DNA of 64,000 nucleotides. Source: Rhodobiaceae bacterium. Lineage in GTDB: Bacteria; Pseudomonadota; Alphaproteobacteria; Parvibaculales; Parvibaculaceae. The notes beneath the pieces are model-generated. The model was not told the origin of the DNA and made no database searches. It saw only the letters and a list, made by a program, of their open reading frames with translations. The stretch's first letter is position 1, and every line of letters begins with the position of its first letter. The stretch is taken from NCBI GenBank assembly GCA_003330885.1, contig CP030277.1, positions 868,001 through 932,000 of the forward strand. Direction: 5' to 3'. Positions 28,791 through 40,087 of the stretch are shown here, piece by piece. The position numbers and the translations under genes were made by a program.

Positions 28791-29717
28791 ATGGCTGAAA
28801 TCACAGCAAGCTTGGTGAAAGAACTGCGCGAGCAATCCGGCGCAGGCATGATGGACTGCAAGGCAGCCCTGAAAGAAACAGACGGCGACATGGAAGCTGC
28901 CATTGATTGGCTGCGGACCAAGGGCCTGGCAAAAGCCGCTAAGAAGGCTGGTCGTGTAGCAGCTGAAGGCCTTGTCGGTGTTGTTGCTGAAGGAACATCA
29001 GGCGCAGTCGTCGAAGTGAATTCCGAAACGGACTTCGTTGCTCGTAACGAAAACTTCCAAAGCATGGTCAGTGGCATCGCAGGCGTTGCCAACACAACTG
29101 GTGGCGATCTGGCGAAGCTGCTTGCAGCGAAATTCCCTGGATCAGACAAGTCGATTGAAGAATATGTCACTGAAGCAGTCGGCACGATCGGCGAGAACAT
29201 GAACGTGCGTCGGACAGAAGCTCTGTCCGTCAATGCCGGTGTCGTTGTCTCTTACGTCCATAACCAGGCAGCACCTGGACTTGGCAAGATCGGCGTGCTG
29301 GTCGCTCTCGAGTCTGAAGGCGACACTGACAAGCTAGCCGCATTGGGCAAGCAGATCGCCATGCATGTAGCGGCAACCAGCCCACTCTCAACAAGCGTTG
29401 ATGAGCTTGATCAGGCCGTTGTTGAGCGTGAAAGAAACGTTCTTGCAGCTGAAGCACGTGAATCTGGCAAGCCTGAAAACATCATCGACAAGATGATTGA
29501 GGGCCGTATCCGGAAATTCTACGAAGAAGTCGTTCTTCTCTCTCAGACGTTCGTTATTGATGGCGAAAACACGGTCGAAAAGGCTGTCAAAAACGCCGAA
29601 GGCGACGTTGGAGCTCCAATCAAGGTAGCCGGCTTTATCCGCCTGGCTCTTGGTGAAGGCATCGAGAAAGAAGAAGCAGACTTCGCAGCGGAAGTCGCTG
29701 CAGCTGCAAAGGGCTAA
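28791..29717 (+). CDS. tsf: Elongation factor Ts
   Basis: The guanine-nucleotide exchange factor for EF-Tu (308 residues). The N-terminal UBA-like domain is present ([21 protein letters not shown]), followed by the signature [12 protein letters not shown] and the subdomain with [12 protein letters not shown]. Length is normal for alphaproteobacteria. It is probably transcribed with rpsB. Confidence 0.97.
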   Translation: MAEITASLVKELREQSGAGMMDCKAALKETDGDMEAAIDWLRTKGLAKAAKKAGRVAAEGLVGVVAEGTSGAVVEVNSETDFVARNENFQSMVSGIAGVANTTGGDLAKLLAAKFPGSDKSIEEYVTEAVGTIGENMNVRRTEALSVNAGVVVSYVHNQAAPGLGKIGVLVALESEGDTDKLAALGKQIAMHVAATSPLSTSVDELDQAVVERERNVLAAEARESGKPENIIDKMIEGRIRKFYEEVVLLSQTFVIDGENTVEKAVKNAEGDVGAPIKVAGFIRLALGEGIEKEEADFAAEVAAAAKG

Positions 29718-29786
29718 AAACGGCCTGAACTCTGGTGGGAAAGGGGACCTCAAGGTCGCCATGCTCCACCGGGAGCGCTATTGTTG

Positions 29787-29837
29787 AGGCGTGTGAGAAA
29801 AGGATTCGCGATTGACGCGGTCCCGCCTCGCACGCCT
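29787..29837. other. Long-range stem in the tsf-pyrH gap
   Basis: AGGCGTGTGAG (29787-29797) and CTCGCACGCCT (29827-29837) pair over 11 bp with one G-U pair, enclosing 29 bases. The 275-base tsf-pyrH gap also holds a hairpin next to pyrH. This stem may mark the end of the rpsB-tsf transcript or form part of the pyrH leader. A TTGACG (29812-29817) lies in its loop, but I see no good -10 at 17 bases. Confidence 0.4.
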
Positions 29838-29949
29838 TAATTGTATGTGGGTCTTTTGCCTTTCAGGGAAAGCAGAAGGGCTGCTAAAGCTTGTTGCAGC
29901 GAAAGCGGATCACCGGTTTCACGCTTCGAAGCAAGCTTCACAAAGTTCA

Positions 29950-29971
29950 AGGGTTGGTTGCTATCAACCCT
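29950..29971 (+). other. Hairpin 21 bases upstream of pyrH
   Basis: AGGGTTG (29950-29956) and CAACCCT (29965-29971) form a perfect 7-bp stem with an 8-base loop, immediately before the AAGGGGA and AGCAGG sequences that could serve as the pyrH ribosome-binding site. It could modulate pyrH translation or be an mRNA processing site. Confidence 0.4.
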
Positions 29972-29992
29972 AAGGGGATAAGCAGGCGTTAA

Positions 29993-30718
29993 ATGGCTAG
30001 TGACTCAAACTACCAGAGAGTGCTCCTAAAGGTTTCAGGCGAAGCGCTTATGGGCGACCAGGCTTACGGCATTGATGTGGGGACAGTTGACCGTATTGCC
30101 GATGAGGTGAAACAGGCCGTCAATATTGGTGTGCAGGTTTGTCTGGTCATTGGCGGGGGCAACATCTTCCGCGGCCTGTCCGGCGCCGCCGAGGGCATGG
30201 AACGCGCGAGCGCTGATTACATGGGCATGCTTGCAACGGTCATGAACGCCATTGCTATGCAGAATGCACTCGAGCGCATGGGCGTGCCAACGCGTGTGCA
30301 GTCCGCCATTCCAATGATGAGTGTCTGTGAGCCTTATGTGCGTCGCAAAGCAGAACGGCATATGGAAAAAGGTCGCGTTGTCATCTTTGCAGCCGGCACG
30401 GGCAATCCATTTTTCACAACAGATACGGCGGCAGCGCTACGTGCCTCTGAGATGGGATGCGACGCGCTGCTCAAAGGCACGCAGGTCGACGGCGTCTATA
30501 CAGCGGACCCCAAGAATGATCCAAAAGCGGAACGTTATGACAGGCTGTCTTATACAGACGTGCTGGCAAAAGACCTGAAGGTGATGGATGCGTCCGCCGT
30601 GTCATTGGCGCGGGAGAATGACATTCCCATTCTGGTTTTCTCAATTCACAATCCTGGCGGGTTCGTTGAGGTGCTGCGCGGGAATGGGTTGTTTACGAAG
30701 GTGGACGGTGGGGCGTAG
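29993..30718 (+). CDS. pyrH: Uridylate kinase
   Basis: Phosphorylates UMP to UDP in pyrimidine nucleotide synthesis (241 residues, amino-acid-kinase fold, normally hexameric and regulated by GTP and UTP). Conserved blocks are [23 protein letters not shown] and the nucleotide-binding [15 protein letters not shown]. Followed by frr after 52 bases, the order found in most bacteria. Confidence 0.97.
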   Translation: MASDSNYQRVLLKVSGEALMGDQAYGIDVGTVDRIADEVKQAVNIGVQVCLVIGGGNIFRGLSGAAEGMERASADYMGMLATVMNAIAMQNALERMGVPTRVQSAIPMMSVCEPYVRRKAERHMEKGRVVIFAAGTGNPFFTTDTAAALRASEMGCDALLKGTQVDGVYTADPKNDPKAERYDRLSYTDVLAKDLKVMDASAVSLARENDIPILVFSIHNPGGFVEVLRGNGLFTKVDGGA

Positions 30719-30770
30719 AACCAACCGAACCTGTTGAAGTAAAAAGTCGATAGACAAAAGGAACGGAACC

Positions 30771-31334
30771 ATGGCTGCACAGGAACTGGATTTTGAAGAT
30801 CTGGATCGTCGAATGACAGGAGCCGTTGCGGCACTGAAGAGCGAATTTTCAGGCTTGCGCACAGGCCGTGCGTCGGCGAGCCTCTTGGAGCCTGTTCAGG
30901 TCGAGGCCTACGGATCAATGATGCCAATCGATCAGGTAGGCACTGTGACGGTTCCTGAGAGCCGGATGATCACGGTTCAGGTCTGGGACAAGGGGCTTGT
31001 GGGACCAACGGAAAAAGCCATTCGGACAGCAGGTCTCGGACTAAACCCTGCAGTTGACGGCCAGTTGCTCCGCATTCCAATCCCGGAATTGAACGAAGAG
31101 CGCCGCCAGGAACTCACCAAAATTGCTGCCAAATATACCGAAGAAGCACGCATTGCGGTACGCAATGTGCGCCGGGATGCGATGGATGAACTTAAGCGTC
31201 TGGAGAAAGACGGTGATATGAGCAAAGATGAGCAAAAGGCTTCTGGAGAAAAAGTCCAGCAGGCGACCGATAAGTTCATCGCTGAAATCGATAAGATGCT
31301 TGAGACGAAACAAGCAGAGATTATGCAGGTCTAA
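30771..31334 (+). CDS. frr: Ribosome recycling factor
   Basis: Splits post-termination ribosomes with EF-G (187 residues, usual length about 185). The two-domain signature is present: [20 protein letters not shown], the hinge [13 protein letters not shown] and the C-terminal helix [21 protein letters not shown] (shown here in part). AAAAGGAAC precedes the ATG. Confidence 0.97.
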   Translation: MAAQELDFEDLDRRMTGAVAALKSEFSGLRTGRASASLLEPVQVEAYGSMMPIDQVGTVTVPESRMITVQVWDKGLVGPTEKAIRTAGLGLNPAVDGQLLRIPIPELNEERRQELTKIAAKYTEEARIAVRNVRRDAMDELKRLEKDGDMSKDEQKASGEKVQQATDKFIAEIDKMLETKQAEIMQV

Positions 31335-31388
31335 GGGCCGGTCTGGAGAAGGACTGTCTATGCTGACTTAGCGGAACGGAACCGAATT

Positions 31389-32120
31389 GTGACGCCGATC
31401 GAAAAAGAACAAACCGCGGAGGCCAAGGCGCCGCGACATGTTGCGATTGTCATGGACGGCAATCGGCGATGGGCGGCCAAGCGGCACTTGCCAAAGAAAT
31501 TGGGTCACAAGGCGGGCGTTGACGCGGTCCGAAAGATTGTTCGCGCAGCCGGTGATCTTGGCGTTGAGTACCTAACTCTCTTTGGGTTCTCATCGGAAAA
31601 CTGGAATAGAGGTCCAGAAGAAGTTTCAGATCTCATGGGTCTGCTGCGACTGTTCATTCGCGGCGACCTTGCAGAGCTCCATCAAAATGGGGTGCAGATC
31701 AAAATCATTGGCGAACGAACGCATCTCGATCCAGATATTATCTCTCTGATTGAAGAAGCTGAAACCCTGACTGCTGACAATACCAATCTTCATCTGGTTA
31801 TAGCGTTCAACTATGGTGGACATTTGGAGATTGCCGCAGCGGTTCGACGCATTGCGCATAAAGTTACCAGTGGCGAGATCAAGCCTGACCAAATCACGCC
31901 GGATACGATTGAAGCTCATTTGGACACTGTCGGTATTCCGCATCCAGATCTTGTTATCCGGACCAGTGGGGAAAAGCGGCTCTCAAATTTTCTCCTTTGG
32001 CAAAGCGCCTATTCTGAATTCGTCTTCACTGATGTGTTGTGGCCGGATTTCACCAAGGACACTCTTGAGGACGCCGTTTCAGAATTCCGCTCTCGTGATC
32101 GCCGGTTTGGGGAAGGGTAA
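31389..32120 (+). CDS. uppS: Undecaprenyl diphosphate synthase
   Basis: A cis-prenyltransferase making the C55 lipid carrier for peptidoglycan and O-antigen (243 residues). The catalytic MDGNRRWA block has D23; H40 and the GHKAGVDAV block follow, and [20 protein letters not shown] (C-terminal) binds the homoallylic substrate. The start is GTG at 31389; no conserved sequence lies upstream. cdsA starts six bases after the stop. Confidence 0.95.
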   Translation: MTPIEKEQTAEAKAPRHVAIVMDGNRRWAAKRHLPKKLGHKAGVDAVRKIVRAAGDLGVEYLTLFGFSSENWNRGPEEVSDLMGLLRLFIRGDLAELHQNGVQIKIIGERTHLDPDIISLIEEAETLTADNTNLHLVIAFNYGGHLEIAAAVRRIAHKVTSGEIKPDQITPDTIEAHLDTVGIPHPDLVIRTSGEKRLSNFLLWQSAYSEFVFTDVLWPDFTKDTLEDAVSEFRSRDRRFGEG

Positions 32121-32126
32121 GGGACG

Positions 32127-32981
32127 TTGACCACCGCTACACCCGCAGAACCAAAATCATCGTCGCTTGGCGTTCGCGTTGCATCGGCTGTTGTTCTTGC
32201 CCCGATTGTCCTGGGAGCTGTTTGGGTTGGGGGCACCGCCTTTCTTGCTTTGCTGCTGATCGCCGGTCCCTTGATGGCATTGGAATGGGCAAGGCTGGCT
32301 GCACCGAAGGGGTCGGGTGCAACTGAGCAAATCGCTCTGACTATTGGGCTGGTTGTCTATCTTCTGGCTATGGGAGCGGGCGATGCCGGCCTGGCGTTCG
32401 TGCTCCTGCTGGCAATTCTCGGCCTGACAATGGCATGGTGTTTTTGGGCAGACTTGCCTCCATCCCGCACGCTTATCGGTTTCGCCTATGTCGGTGGCGC
32501 GGTTGCCTCCTTCGCCTGGCTGCGAGGTGACAGCGACATGGGACGCTTGACGATCATCTGGCTTCTCGGCGTTGTTTGGGCAACAGACATTGGCGCCTAT
32601 TTCGTGGGGCGCACATTTGGCGGACCCAAAATGGCACCACGTCTTTCCCCCAACAAAACATGGTCGGGACTGATTGGCGGCATGGTCTCCGCCGCAATTG
32701 TAAGCGTTGCGGTTTTTGTCTGGGCAGATGTTCAGAGCATAACAATGTCCACCGGCATATTGGTCGGTCTGGCTGTGTTTGCAGCACTGGTCGCGCTTCT
32801 GTCGCAGGCAGGTGACGTCTATGAATCGTCAATGAAACGCCGCGCCGGTGTCAAAGATTCAGGAACTATAATTCCTGGCCATGGAGGCATTCTTGATCGC
32901 GTCGACGGCCTCATGTTTGCCGCGACCTTCGTGGCGCTGGTGGTCATCAGCGTGCACTATCTGGTCGGGTGGATGTCATGA
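32127..32981 (+). CDS. cdsA: Phosphatidate cytidylyltransferase
   Basis: Makes CDP-diacylglycerol for phospholipid synthesis (284 residues, about seven or eight helices). The C-terminal family signature runs from [13 protein letters not shown] to [14 protein letters not shown], containing the metal-binding aspartates. The start is TTG at 32127 with GGAAGGG nine bases upstream; no ATG is suitably placed. The stop overlaps the dxr ATG as ATGA. Confidence 0.94.
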   Translation: MTTATPAEPKSSSLGVRVASAVVLAPIVLGAVWVGGTAFLALLLIAGPLMALEWARLAAPKGSGATEQIALTIGLVVYLLAMGAGDAGLAFVLLLAILGLTMAWCFWADLPPSRTLIGFAYVGGAVASFAWLRGDSDMGRLTIIWLLGVVWATDIGAYFVGRTFGGPKMAPRLSPNKTWSGLIGGMVSAAIVSVAVFVWADVQSITMSTGILVGLAVFAALVALLSQAGDVYESSMKRRAGVKDSGTIIPGHGGILDRVDGLMFAATFVALVVISVHYLVGWMS

Positions 32982-34183
32982 GCGTCACTCCCGTGCTGAA
33001 GCCAGAGGCCGTTCGGCGGCGTGTGTCTATTTTGGGGTCAACCGGTTCGATCGGGTGCAACACACTCGATCTCATCGGGCGCCATCGCGACACCTACGAT
33101 GTCGTGGCGCTGACGGCACAATCGAATGTAAAAGCGCTTGCGGATCAGGCCAAGGAATTCGATGCCGAACTCGCAGTGATCGGGGACGAAACATGTCTGA
33201 GCGATCTGCGAGATGCACTTGCCGGAACGGGTGTCGAATGCGCAGCTGGACGAAGCGCTCTGGAGGAGGCAGGTGCAAGGCCGGCTGATTGGGTTATGGC
33301 TGCGATCGTAGGAACAGCCGGGCTTGCCCCAACGCTTGCGGCAGTTCGCCAGGGTGCACATGTTGCCTTGGCCAACAAGGAATGTCTTGTATCTGCCGGG
33401 AACATCTTTCTGGCAGAGGTGGCAGCGTCTGGAGCGACACTTCTTCCTGCAGATTCTGAGCACAATGCCATTTTCCAAGTGCTAGACCAGTCGAGGCTGG
33501 AGAGCGTCGACAAGATCATCCTGACAGCATCAGGAGGGCCGTTTCTGGAGACCTCTATCGAGGACATGCGGAAGGCGACGCCGGCTCAGGCTGTGGCACA
33601 TCCTCAATGGTCGATGGGGGCAAAAATTTCGGTCGATTCGGCAACTTTGATGAATAAGGGCCTGGAATTGATCGAAGCCCACTATTTATTTCCGGTTGGG
33701 CGCGAAAAACTGGACGTTGTGATTCACCCTCAATCGATCATTCATTCAATGGTCGCCTACAATGATGGATCCGTCTTGGCACAGCTGGGATCACCCGATA
33801 TGCGTACGCCGATTAGCTATACGCTGGCCTGGCCGGAGCGGATGGAGACTCCAGCCGATCGTTTAAACCTCGCAGAAATCGGTCAGTTAACCTTCAGAAA
33901 CCCAGATTTAGAGCGGTTTCCTGCCCTTGCTTTGGCTGCGGAGGCGCTGAGATTAGACAATGGGTCCGCGACTGTCATGAATGCAGCGAATGAAATCGCG
34001 GTAGCAGCATTTCTTGCGGAAAGAATAGGTTTTTTGGATATTTCGGCGCTTGCGGCGGATGTTTTGGAAGGTTTTGCTGCCAAAGAGGGCGTCGCCTCAT
34101 TTACCACACTAGACGATGTGTTGGATTTAGACGATTTGGGGCGTCAAAAAGCTCAGGAATGGGTGCAAAACCGCGCGAGCTGA
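32978..34183 (+). CDS. dxr: 1-deoxy-D-xylulose 5-phosphate reductoisomerase
   Basis: The second step of the non-mevalonate isoprenoid pathway (401 residues), supplying precursors for uppS upstream. The NADPH loop ILGSTGSIG is near residues 18-26, [12 protein letters not shown] contains metal and substrate ligands, and NPQWSMG-like [20 protein letters not shown] is the signature core. The ATG at 32978 overlaps the cdsA stop; an in-frame GTG three codons earlier is less likely. Confidence 0.96.
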   Translation: MSVTPVLKPEAVRRRVSILGSTGSIGCNTLDLIGRHRDTYDVVALTAQSNVKALADQAKEFDAELAVIGDETCLSDLRDALAGTGVECAAGRSALEEAGARPADWVMAAIVGTAGLAPTLAAVRQGAHVALANKECLVSAGNIFLAEVAASGATLLPADSEHNAIFQVLDQSRLESVDKIILTASGGPFLETSIEDMRKATPAQAVAHPQWSMGAKISVDSATLMNKGLELIEAHYLFPVGREKLDVVIHPQSIIHSMVAYNDGSVLAQLGSPDMRTPISYTLAWPERMETPADRLNLAEIGQLTFRNPDLERFPALALAAEALRLDNGSATVMNAANEIAVAAFLAERIGFLDISALAADVLEGFAAKEGVASFTTLDDVLDLDDLGRQKAQEWVQNRAS

Positions 34184-34295
34184 ATTAGGGTATGCCTTCG
34201 CTTCGGAGCAAAATCTCAAAGAGGTGACGGGACGCGCGAGCGCCCCAGGGGGAAACAGAGGGCATCGCCCTTAAACGAGAGTTACTGTCGGCAGT

Positions 34296-35465
34296 ATGGA
34301 ATTCATCACCGGAATTGGGGGGGTAGGCGGATCTTTGATCAGCTATGTGATTCCCTTCTTGTTCGTTCTCACCATCGTCGTGTTTTTTCACGAGCTAGGC
34401 CACTTTTTGGTGGCTCGCTGGGCTGGGGTCACAGTTGAGACTTTCTCAATCGGCTTTGGCCGTGAAATCTATGGATGGAATGACAGCAAAGGCACCCGGT
34501 GGAAGATTAGCTGGATACCGCTTGGCGGATACGTGAAGTTCTTGGGTGACGAAAACGCGGCGAGTACACCGTCAAAGGATGCACTCGAAAACATGACGCC
34601 GGAGCAGGCTGCAGGCAACTTTCACGCAAAACCACTTTCAAGTCGCGCAGCCGTCGTGGTCGCCGGACCCGTCGCGAATTTCATTCTTGCGATTGTTATC
34701 TTTGCTGGGTTGATACTGGCGTTTGGCGAACGGATCGTCGCGCCGCTCGTTGCAGAGGTTCGTGTCGACAGTGCGGCTGAAGCCGCAGGTTTCGAAGTTG
34801 GAGACCGGGTTCTGGAAATATCTGGAACCAAGATCGACAGCTTCCGCGAAATGCAGATGATCGTTTCCTTCAGTGCTGATGAGCACCTTGAAATCATCGT
34901 TGACAGAAACGGCGAAAATGTCCTGTTGGAAGCAACGCCAACTGTTCATGAGATGACAGACCGGTTCGGCAACGTGCAGCGGATTGGGTTGCTCGGCATC
35001 GGCGCGGATCCAGACCCCGCGAATTCGCTACATGTGCGCCATGATCCATTTACAGCCCTTTGGATGGGCGTGGAACAGACCTGGTTCATTGTGTCGCGCA
35101 CATTCCAGTTCCTTGGTGACATGATTGTGGGGCGTGAGGACACGAGCCAGCTCAGAGGGCCACTCGGTATCGCTCAGACATCTGGTCAGGTGGCGACGCT
35201 AGGGTTGGCCGCTCTGATTAATCTTGCCGCTGTCTTGTCGGTGAGTATTGGGTTGATCAACTTATTCCCGATCCCCATGCTCGACGGCGGGCATTTACTC
35301 TACTATGGCGTAGAGGCGGTGCGCGGAAAGCCCATGGGCGATAATGCGCAGGAATACGGTTTTCGCATTGGTCTTGCATTGGTGATGATGCTGATGGTCT
35401 TTGCGACGTGGAATGATTTAACTCACCTTCGGGTGTTTGAGTTTCTTTCGAACCTCCTGAGTTAA
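34296..35465 (+). CDS. rseP: Site-2 intramembrane metalloprotease RseP
   Basis: An inner-membrane zinc protease (389 residues) that cleaves anti-sigma factors and remnant signal peptides. HELGH gives H32, E33 and H36 in the first helix, a single PDZ domain covers about residues 130-200, and the second motif NLFPIPMLDGGHLL lies near residue 330. It has one PDZ domain where the E. coli protein has two. The 112-base gap after dxr holds no other gene. Confidence 0.94.
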   Translation: MEFITGIGGVGGSLISYVIPFLFVLTIVVFFHELGHFLVARWAGVTVETFSIGFGREIYGWNDSKGTRWKISWIPLGGYVKFLGDENAASTPSKDALENMTPEQAAGNFHAKPLSSRAAVVVAGPVANFILAIVIFAGLILAFGERIVAPLVAEVRVDSAAEAAGFEVGDRVLEISGTKIDSFREMQMIVSFSADEHLEIIVDRNGENVLLEATPTVHEMTDRFGNVQRIGLLGIGADPDPANSLHVRHDPFTALWMGVEQTWFIVSRTFQFLGDMIVGREDTSQLRGPLGIAQTSGQVATLGLAALINLAAVLSVSIGLINLFPIPMLDGGHLLYYGVEAVRGKPMGDNAQEYGFRIGLALVMMLMVFATWNDLTHLRVFEFLSNLLS

Positions 35466-35480
35466 TGCGAGGACGAGCGT

Positions 35481-37835
35481 ATGAGGCGTATGACGCGAAT
35501 GACAGATATGAGAAATAGTCTCCAGACGAAAATGATGCTGCCACTTGCATGCGCCTTTTCGCTGGCTAGCGCGACCTTATGGGTACCCACGGTTCATGCA
35601 GCAGAACCTGCATTCGATTCAATTCAGGTGGCGACAAACGACGTCATCTCTAGCATTGTTGTTGAGGGCAATCAGCGCATCGAGGCTGAGACCGTGCGCT
35701 CTTACATGGTCTTCAAGCAAGGCGATGTGTATGACGACGAGAAGGTTGACCAATCTCTCAAAACACTATTCGGAACCGGGCTTTTTGCGGATGTGACCAT
35801 TCGCCGGGAAGGCACTCGACTCATCATAGCGATTGCAGAGAACCCCGTAATTAACCGTGTTGCTTTTGAAGGCAACAGTGCGGTGAATGACGACGCGCTT
35901 GAGACCGAGGTTCAGCTTAAGCCCCGCACGATCTACACTCGCGCAAAGGTGCAGGGTGATGTTCAACGCATCGTTGACGTTATGCGGCGGTCTGGTCGCT
36001 TCTCCGCGACTGTTGAGCCAAAGGTCATCCAACTTCCTCAGAACCGGGTCGACTTGGTGTTCGAAATTGATGAGGGACCTGTCACTAAGATCGGTGGCAT
36101 TAACTTCATCGGAAACCAAGAATTCTCAGACGGACGTCTTCGCGAAATTATCGCTACCGCTGAATCTGCTTGGTGGAAGTTTTTGTCTAGTTCAGACAAT
36201 TACGATCCAGACAGACTCGCATTCGACCGAGAGCTTCTAAGGCGTCATTACCTGTCAGAAGGGTTCGCCGATTTTCAGGTGGTCTCAGCTGTTGCCGATT
36301 TAAGTCGAGATGGCGAAGAGTTTTTCATCACCTTCACTTTGGAAGAGGGTGAAAAGTATACCTTCGGGCCATCTGAGGTGACGACGGAGTTGGACAAGCT
36401 GGATGTTGAAAAACTGAACTCTCTGATTCTGACACTCGAAGGTGACACATATAATGCCGGTCTGATCGACAAGACCGTTGATGCGTTGACATTTGAGGCT
36501 GGCACCAAAGGATATGCATTTTCGGAAGTGCGTCCCCGTGTGCGCCGGGACAAAGAGACGCTCATTGCTGCTGTTACTTACCGGATAACAGAAGGACCTC
36601 GCGCCTATGTAGAGCGCATTAATATTGATGGAAACCTGCGTACGCTCGACCGGGTTATTCGCCGTGAAATGCGGATGGCCGAGGGGGATGCGTTTAACCG
36701 GGTCCTACTGGAGAGATCAGAAAAGAGTATTCGAGCGCTTGGTTTCTTCTCTGCGGTGGAAGTTACAGAAGAACCTGGCTCCGCACCTGACCAGACGGTT
36801 ATTAACGTTGCTGTTCAGGAGCAATCTACTGGCGAGCTATCGCTCGGTTTTGGATTTTCGTCTGCTGACAGTGCGCTTGCTGATATTAGTCTGACGGAAC
36901 GCAACTTCATGGGTAAGGGGCAGCTCTTGCGGTTGAGGCTCGCGCTTTCTGGAACAAGCCAACAAATTGACCTCCGTTTCACTGAGCCTTACTTCCTAGG
37001 CCGAGACTTGGTCGCCGGGGTTGACGTTTTCGGTATTGAGAATGATTTCCAAGATGAATCGGGCTTTGATGAGCGGGTTACAGGTTTTGGGTTCCGCTTT
37101 GGGTTTCCGCTCTCTGAAAATGGAAGAATACTCACCCGTTATGCGCTTCGTCGCGAAGAAATCACCAACCTGACGACGGCTGCGCGAGCCTTCATTCAAC
37201 CGCGCGATGAGATCAAATCGTCGGTTGGGTACACATACTATCTGGACAGAAGAAACGATCCCGTTGACCCCACCGGTGGTTGGGATCTAGAAATTGATCA
37301 GGAATTTGCAGGGGTTGGCGGTTCTGTACGCTATGTGCGAAACGAGATCATCGCACGCACGTACTATGAAATCACCGAAGAGTTCTTGGCAAGCTTTCGC
37401 CTCAAAGCGGGATCAATCGAAGGCATCGGACAGGATGTAAATATCTCAGACCGCTTCTTTATCGGCGGGTCTGATTTCCGTGGCTTTGAGCGTTCTGGAG
37501 TTGGACCACGCGACCTCGTATCTGACAATGCGCTCGGGGCACAGGCCTACGCTGTAGGTAGTGCGGAGATTACCTTCCCGAACTTTTTACCCGAAGCACT
37601 GGATATCACGACAAGTCTTTTCTCCGACGTGGGAGTCGTTGGTCTGGCAGACCAGCAAAATATCGGGACGCTGGTTATAGCTGAGGACGATCTCACGCCT
37701 CGGGTTACTGCCGGGATCAGTATTTATTGGCAATCGCCATTTGGCCCAGTCAGGGTCGATTTGAGCCAAGCAATCCAAAAAGAAGACTACGATAAAACGG
37801 AAGCTTTCAGGTTCTCAGCGGGTACGCGTTTCTAA
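35481..37835 (+). CDS. bamA: Outer membrane protein assembly factor BamA
   Basis: The core of the beta-barrel assembly machine (784 residues). A signal peptide ends near residue 41 (PTVHAA/EP), five POTRA repeats cover about 50-440, and the 16-strand barrel ends in the C-terminal phenylalanine signal (SAGTRF). The L6 motif appears as FRGFERSGVGPRD. GAGGA lies seven bases before the ATG at 35481; the later Met codons at positions 4, 7 and 10 are also possible starts. It follows rseP by 15 bases. Confidence 0.96.
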   Translation: MRRMTRMTDMRNSLQTKMMLPLACAFSLASATLWVPTVHAAEPAFDSIQVATNDVISSIVVEGNQRIEAETVRSYMVFKQGDVYDDEKVDQSLKTLFGTGLFADVTIRREGTRLIIAIAENPVINRVAFEGNSAVNDDALETEVQLKPRTIYTRAKVQGDVQRIVDVMRRSGRFSATVEPKVIQLPQNRVDLVFEIDEGPVTKIGGINFIGNQEFSDGRLREIIATAESAWWKFLSSSDNYDPDRLAFDRELLRRHYLSEGFADFQVVSAVADLSRDGEEFFITFTLEEGEKYTFGPSEVTTELDKLDVEKLNSLILTLEGDTYNAGLIDKTVDALTFEAGTKGYAFSEVRPRVRRDKETLIAAVTYRITEGPRAYVERINIDGNLRTLDRVIRREMRMAEGDAFNRVLLERSEKSIRALGFFSAVEVTEEPGSAPDQTVINVAVQEQSTGELSLGFGFSSADSALADISLTERNFMGKGQLLRLRLALSGTSQQIDLRFTEPYFLGRDLVAGVDVFGIENDFQDESGFDERVTGFGFRFGFPLSENGRILTRYALRREEITNLTTAARAFIQPRDEIKSSVGYTYYLDRRNDPVDPTGGWDLEIDQEFAGVGGSVRYVRNEIIARTYYEITEEFLASFRLKAGSIEGIGQDVNISDRFFIGGSDFRGFERSGVGPRDLVSDNALGAQAYAVGSAEITFPNFLPEALDITTSLFSDVGVVGLADQQNIGTLVIAEDDLTPRVTAGISIYWQSPFGPVRVDLSQAIQKEDYDKTEAFRFSAGTRF

Positions 37836-37850
37836 CTCAACGGAAAAAGT

Positions 37851-38447
37851 ATGATGTATTTCTATAAAGCAGCAAAACAATTTGCCGCGGCTTTCATTTT
37901 GATGTCCGCTGTGCTGGCTATGCAGGTGGGGATCAGCACATCTGCACAGGCGGAGAAGGCACCAACTGTCATTCTGATCGTGGATATGGCTGGATTGTTC
38001 ACCAATTCTGATGTGGGACAAGACGTTGCGCGTCAGGTGCAGGAATTGGCATCAGCGCTTCAACAGGAAGACTTAACGACGAGACAGGCTCTTGCGGCTG
38101 AGGCAGAAGGTATTCGAGAGAAACGAGCAGACTTCACCCCAGATGAGCTGCAGGCAAAAGCAGCTGATCTTCAGCAGCGCCAACAAACACATGTTCAAAA
38201 GGTTGCAGTGCGTCAACAGGGCATTCAGCTCGGGCGGGCACAGGCAAACAATCAAATCGCCGAGGTGATCAAACCTATATTTAGCGAGCTGCTACAGAAG
38301 CATAATGCTGGCCTTTTGATTGATCAGGCAAATGTACTCGCTGGCGGCTTGGATCTGAATATTACCGCGGAAGCCATGGCGCTGTTAAATCAACGGCTGT
38401 CAAAGCTGACGGTGACACCAGTGAACCCAGATACATCTGGCCAATAG
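37851..38447 (+). CDS. skp: OmpH/Skp family periplasmic chaperone
   Basis: Holds unfolded outer-membrane proteins for BamA (198 residues). A signal peptide ends near ISTSAQA (about residue 34). Then comes the short beta core (VILIVDMAGLFTNS) and two long charged helices rich in Gln, Ala and Glu (about 60-150) that form the Skp tentacles. It lies between bamA and lpxD, the usual place. Confidence 0.9.
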   Translation: MMYFYKAAKQFAAAFILMSAVLAMQVGISTSAQAEKAPTVILIVDMAGLFTNSDVGQDVARQVQELASALQQEDLTTRQALAAEAEGIREKRADFTPDELQAKAADLQQRQQTHVQKVAVRQQGIQLGRAQANNQIAEVIKPIFSELLQKHNAGLLIDQANVLAGGLDLNITAEAMALLNQRLSKLTVTPVNPDTSGQ

Positions 38448-38477
38448 TCACGCAGAAGACAGGGACCCGTAGCGACC

Positions 38478-39539
38478 ATGGCTGATCTTCGCTTCTTTGA
38501 AAAAGAGGGACCGTTTTCACTTGGAGAACTGGCATCGCGCATTGAAGCAACAGTGCACGAAGGATCTGATGAAACCATCTCCATCGTTGATGTCGCGCCA
38601 CTCGACTCAGCGGGGGCGGACGAGATCGCATTTCTCGACAATCCGAAATATGTCCCAGCGTTTGAAGCAACTAAAGCAAGTGCATGTATCGTCGGCCGGA
38701 AGTTTGTAGAAAAGGCTCCGGCGGGTGTGGCGCTGTTGGTGAGCGATCAGCCATACCGATCCTATGCGCTTGCTGCGCAGTGCTTCTACCCAACAAGCTG
38801 CCGCCCTTCAGATACTTTTGGTGATGCATCAACTGTCAGTCCAGCTGCCCATATTCACCCTTCGGCAAAGGTGAATGAAGGTGCGACGATCGAGCCCGGC
38901 GCCGTGGTGAGCGCAGAGTGTGAAATTGGGTCAGGGGCGGTGATTGCGTCCTGCGCGGTGGTAACCAGGGGAACCACTGTTGGAAGAGACAGCTATGTTG
39001 GACCGGGGGCTTCCATATCCCATGCCCATATTGGAGATCGAGTCACTATTCATGCTGGTGTGCGTATCGGTCAGGACGGTTTCGGTTTTGCGATGGGCTT
39101 GCCGACACACGAGAAAATTCCACAACTTGGCCGTGTGATTGTGCAGGACGATGTTGAGATTGGCGCGAACACGACGATAGACCGGGGTGCAGGGCCTGAC
39201 ACAATCATTGGTGCGGGAACAAAAATCGATAATCTCGTTCAGATTGGCCACAATGTGGTCATCGGACAAGGGTGCATTATTGTTGCTCAATGTGGTCTGT
39301 CAGGTAGTGGTGAGTTTGGTGATTATGTAGCTCTGGGAGCTCGCGTTGGAACGATCGGCCACATCAAAATCGGTGATGGAGTCCAGATCGCAGCGAGGTC
39401 GAGCGTTATTCATGATATTCCAGCGGGGCAGCGCTGGGGTGGCACACCCGCCAAGCCTGTCAGGGAATGGCAGCGCGAGCTGATCGCGTTGCAACGAATG
39501 GCGAAAGACTACGGAAAAAAGAAAGGTTCGAACGCCTGA
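38478..39539 (+). CDS. lpxD: UDP-3-O-acylglucosamine N-acyltransferase
   Basis: The third step of lipid A synthesis (353 residues). An N-terminal nucleotide-binding domain (about 1-105) is followed by a left-handed beta-helix of hexapeptide repeats, and the C-terminal helix begins near [14 protein letters not shown]. The catalytic histidine is expected in the segment [13 protein letters not shown]. It is first of the lpxD-fabZ-lpxA-lpxI-lpxB run. Confidence 0.95.
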   Translation: MADLRFFEKEGPFSLGELASRIEATVHEGSDETISIVDVAPLDSAGADEIAFLDNPKYVPAFEATKASACIVGRKFVEKAPAGVALLVSDQPYRSYALAAQCFYPTSCRPSDTFGDASTVSPAAHIHPSAKVNEGATIEPGAVVSAECEIGSGAVIASCAVVTRGTTVGRDSYVGPGASISHAHIGDRVTIHAGVRIGQDGFGFAMGLPTHEKIPQLGRVIVQDDVEIGANTTIDRGAGPDTIIGAGTKIDNLVQIGHNVVIGQGCIIVAQCGLSGSGEFGDYVALGARVGTIGHIKIGDGVQIAARSSVIHDIPAGQRWGGTPAKPVREWQRELIALQRMAKDYGKKKGSNA

Positions 39540-39589
39540 GTCAGAAGATTAGGGGTTTGTATAGGACGTTCAGTTTTGGAAGCAGAGAG

Positions 39590-40087
39590 ATGACTGAGAC
39601 GACAAGTGAGCTAAAAGAAGAAAGTGTCAGAGAATTGGGGTCTGCGGACATAAACCGAGTGATGGAGTTACTCCCCCATCGCTATCCAATGCTTTTGATC
39701 GACAAAATTCGTGACATGGATGGTTGTGAATCCGCTGTGGGCGTAAAAAATGTCACGATTAACGACCCCTATTTCCAAGGGCACTTTCCAGGACATCCTG
39801 TTTTCCCTGGTGTGCTAATTGTTGAAGCCATGGCTCAGACGGCCGGAGCGCTTGTAATTCATGGAACAGAAGGCGACGCTGGGAAGAAGATCGTCTACTT
39901 TATGGCGATTGATAAAGCGAAGTTCCGCAAACCCGTAGTGCCTGGCGATCAGTTGGAGTTGCACGTGTCCAAGTTGCAGAACCGTGGACCTGTTTGGAAG
40001 TTCCGTGGAATTGCAAAAGTGGATGGCGCGGTTGTTGCCGAAGCGGATTATGCAGCCATGATCCGTGACGCAGAAGAGGGCGAATGA
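39590..40087 (+). CDS. fabZ: 3-hydroxyacyl-ACP dehydratase FabZ
   Basis: Dehydrates beta-hydroxyacyl-ACP in fatty acid elongation (165 residues, hot-dog fold). The catalytic pair is H65 in [14 protein letters not shown] and E79 in [20 protein letters not shown] is the N-terminal signature. The ATG at 39590 has GGAAG seven bases upstream; a longer frame back to 39467 overlaps lpxD. The stop overlaps lpxA as ATGA, coupling fatty acid and lipid A genes. Confidence 0.95.
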   Translation: MTETTSELKEESVRELGSADINRVMELLPHRYPMLLIDKIRDMDGCESAVGVKNVTINDPYFQGHFPGHPVFPGVLIVEAMAQTAGALVIHGTEGDAGKKIVYFMAIDKAKFRKPVVPGDQLELHVSKLQNRGPVWKFRGIAKVDGAVVAEADYAAMIRDAEEGE

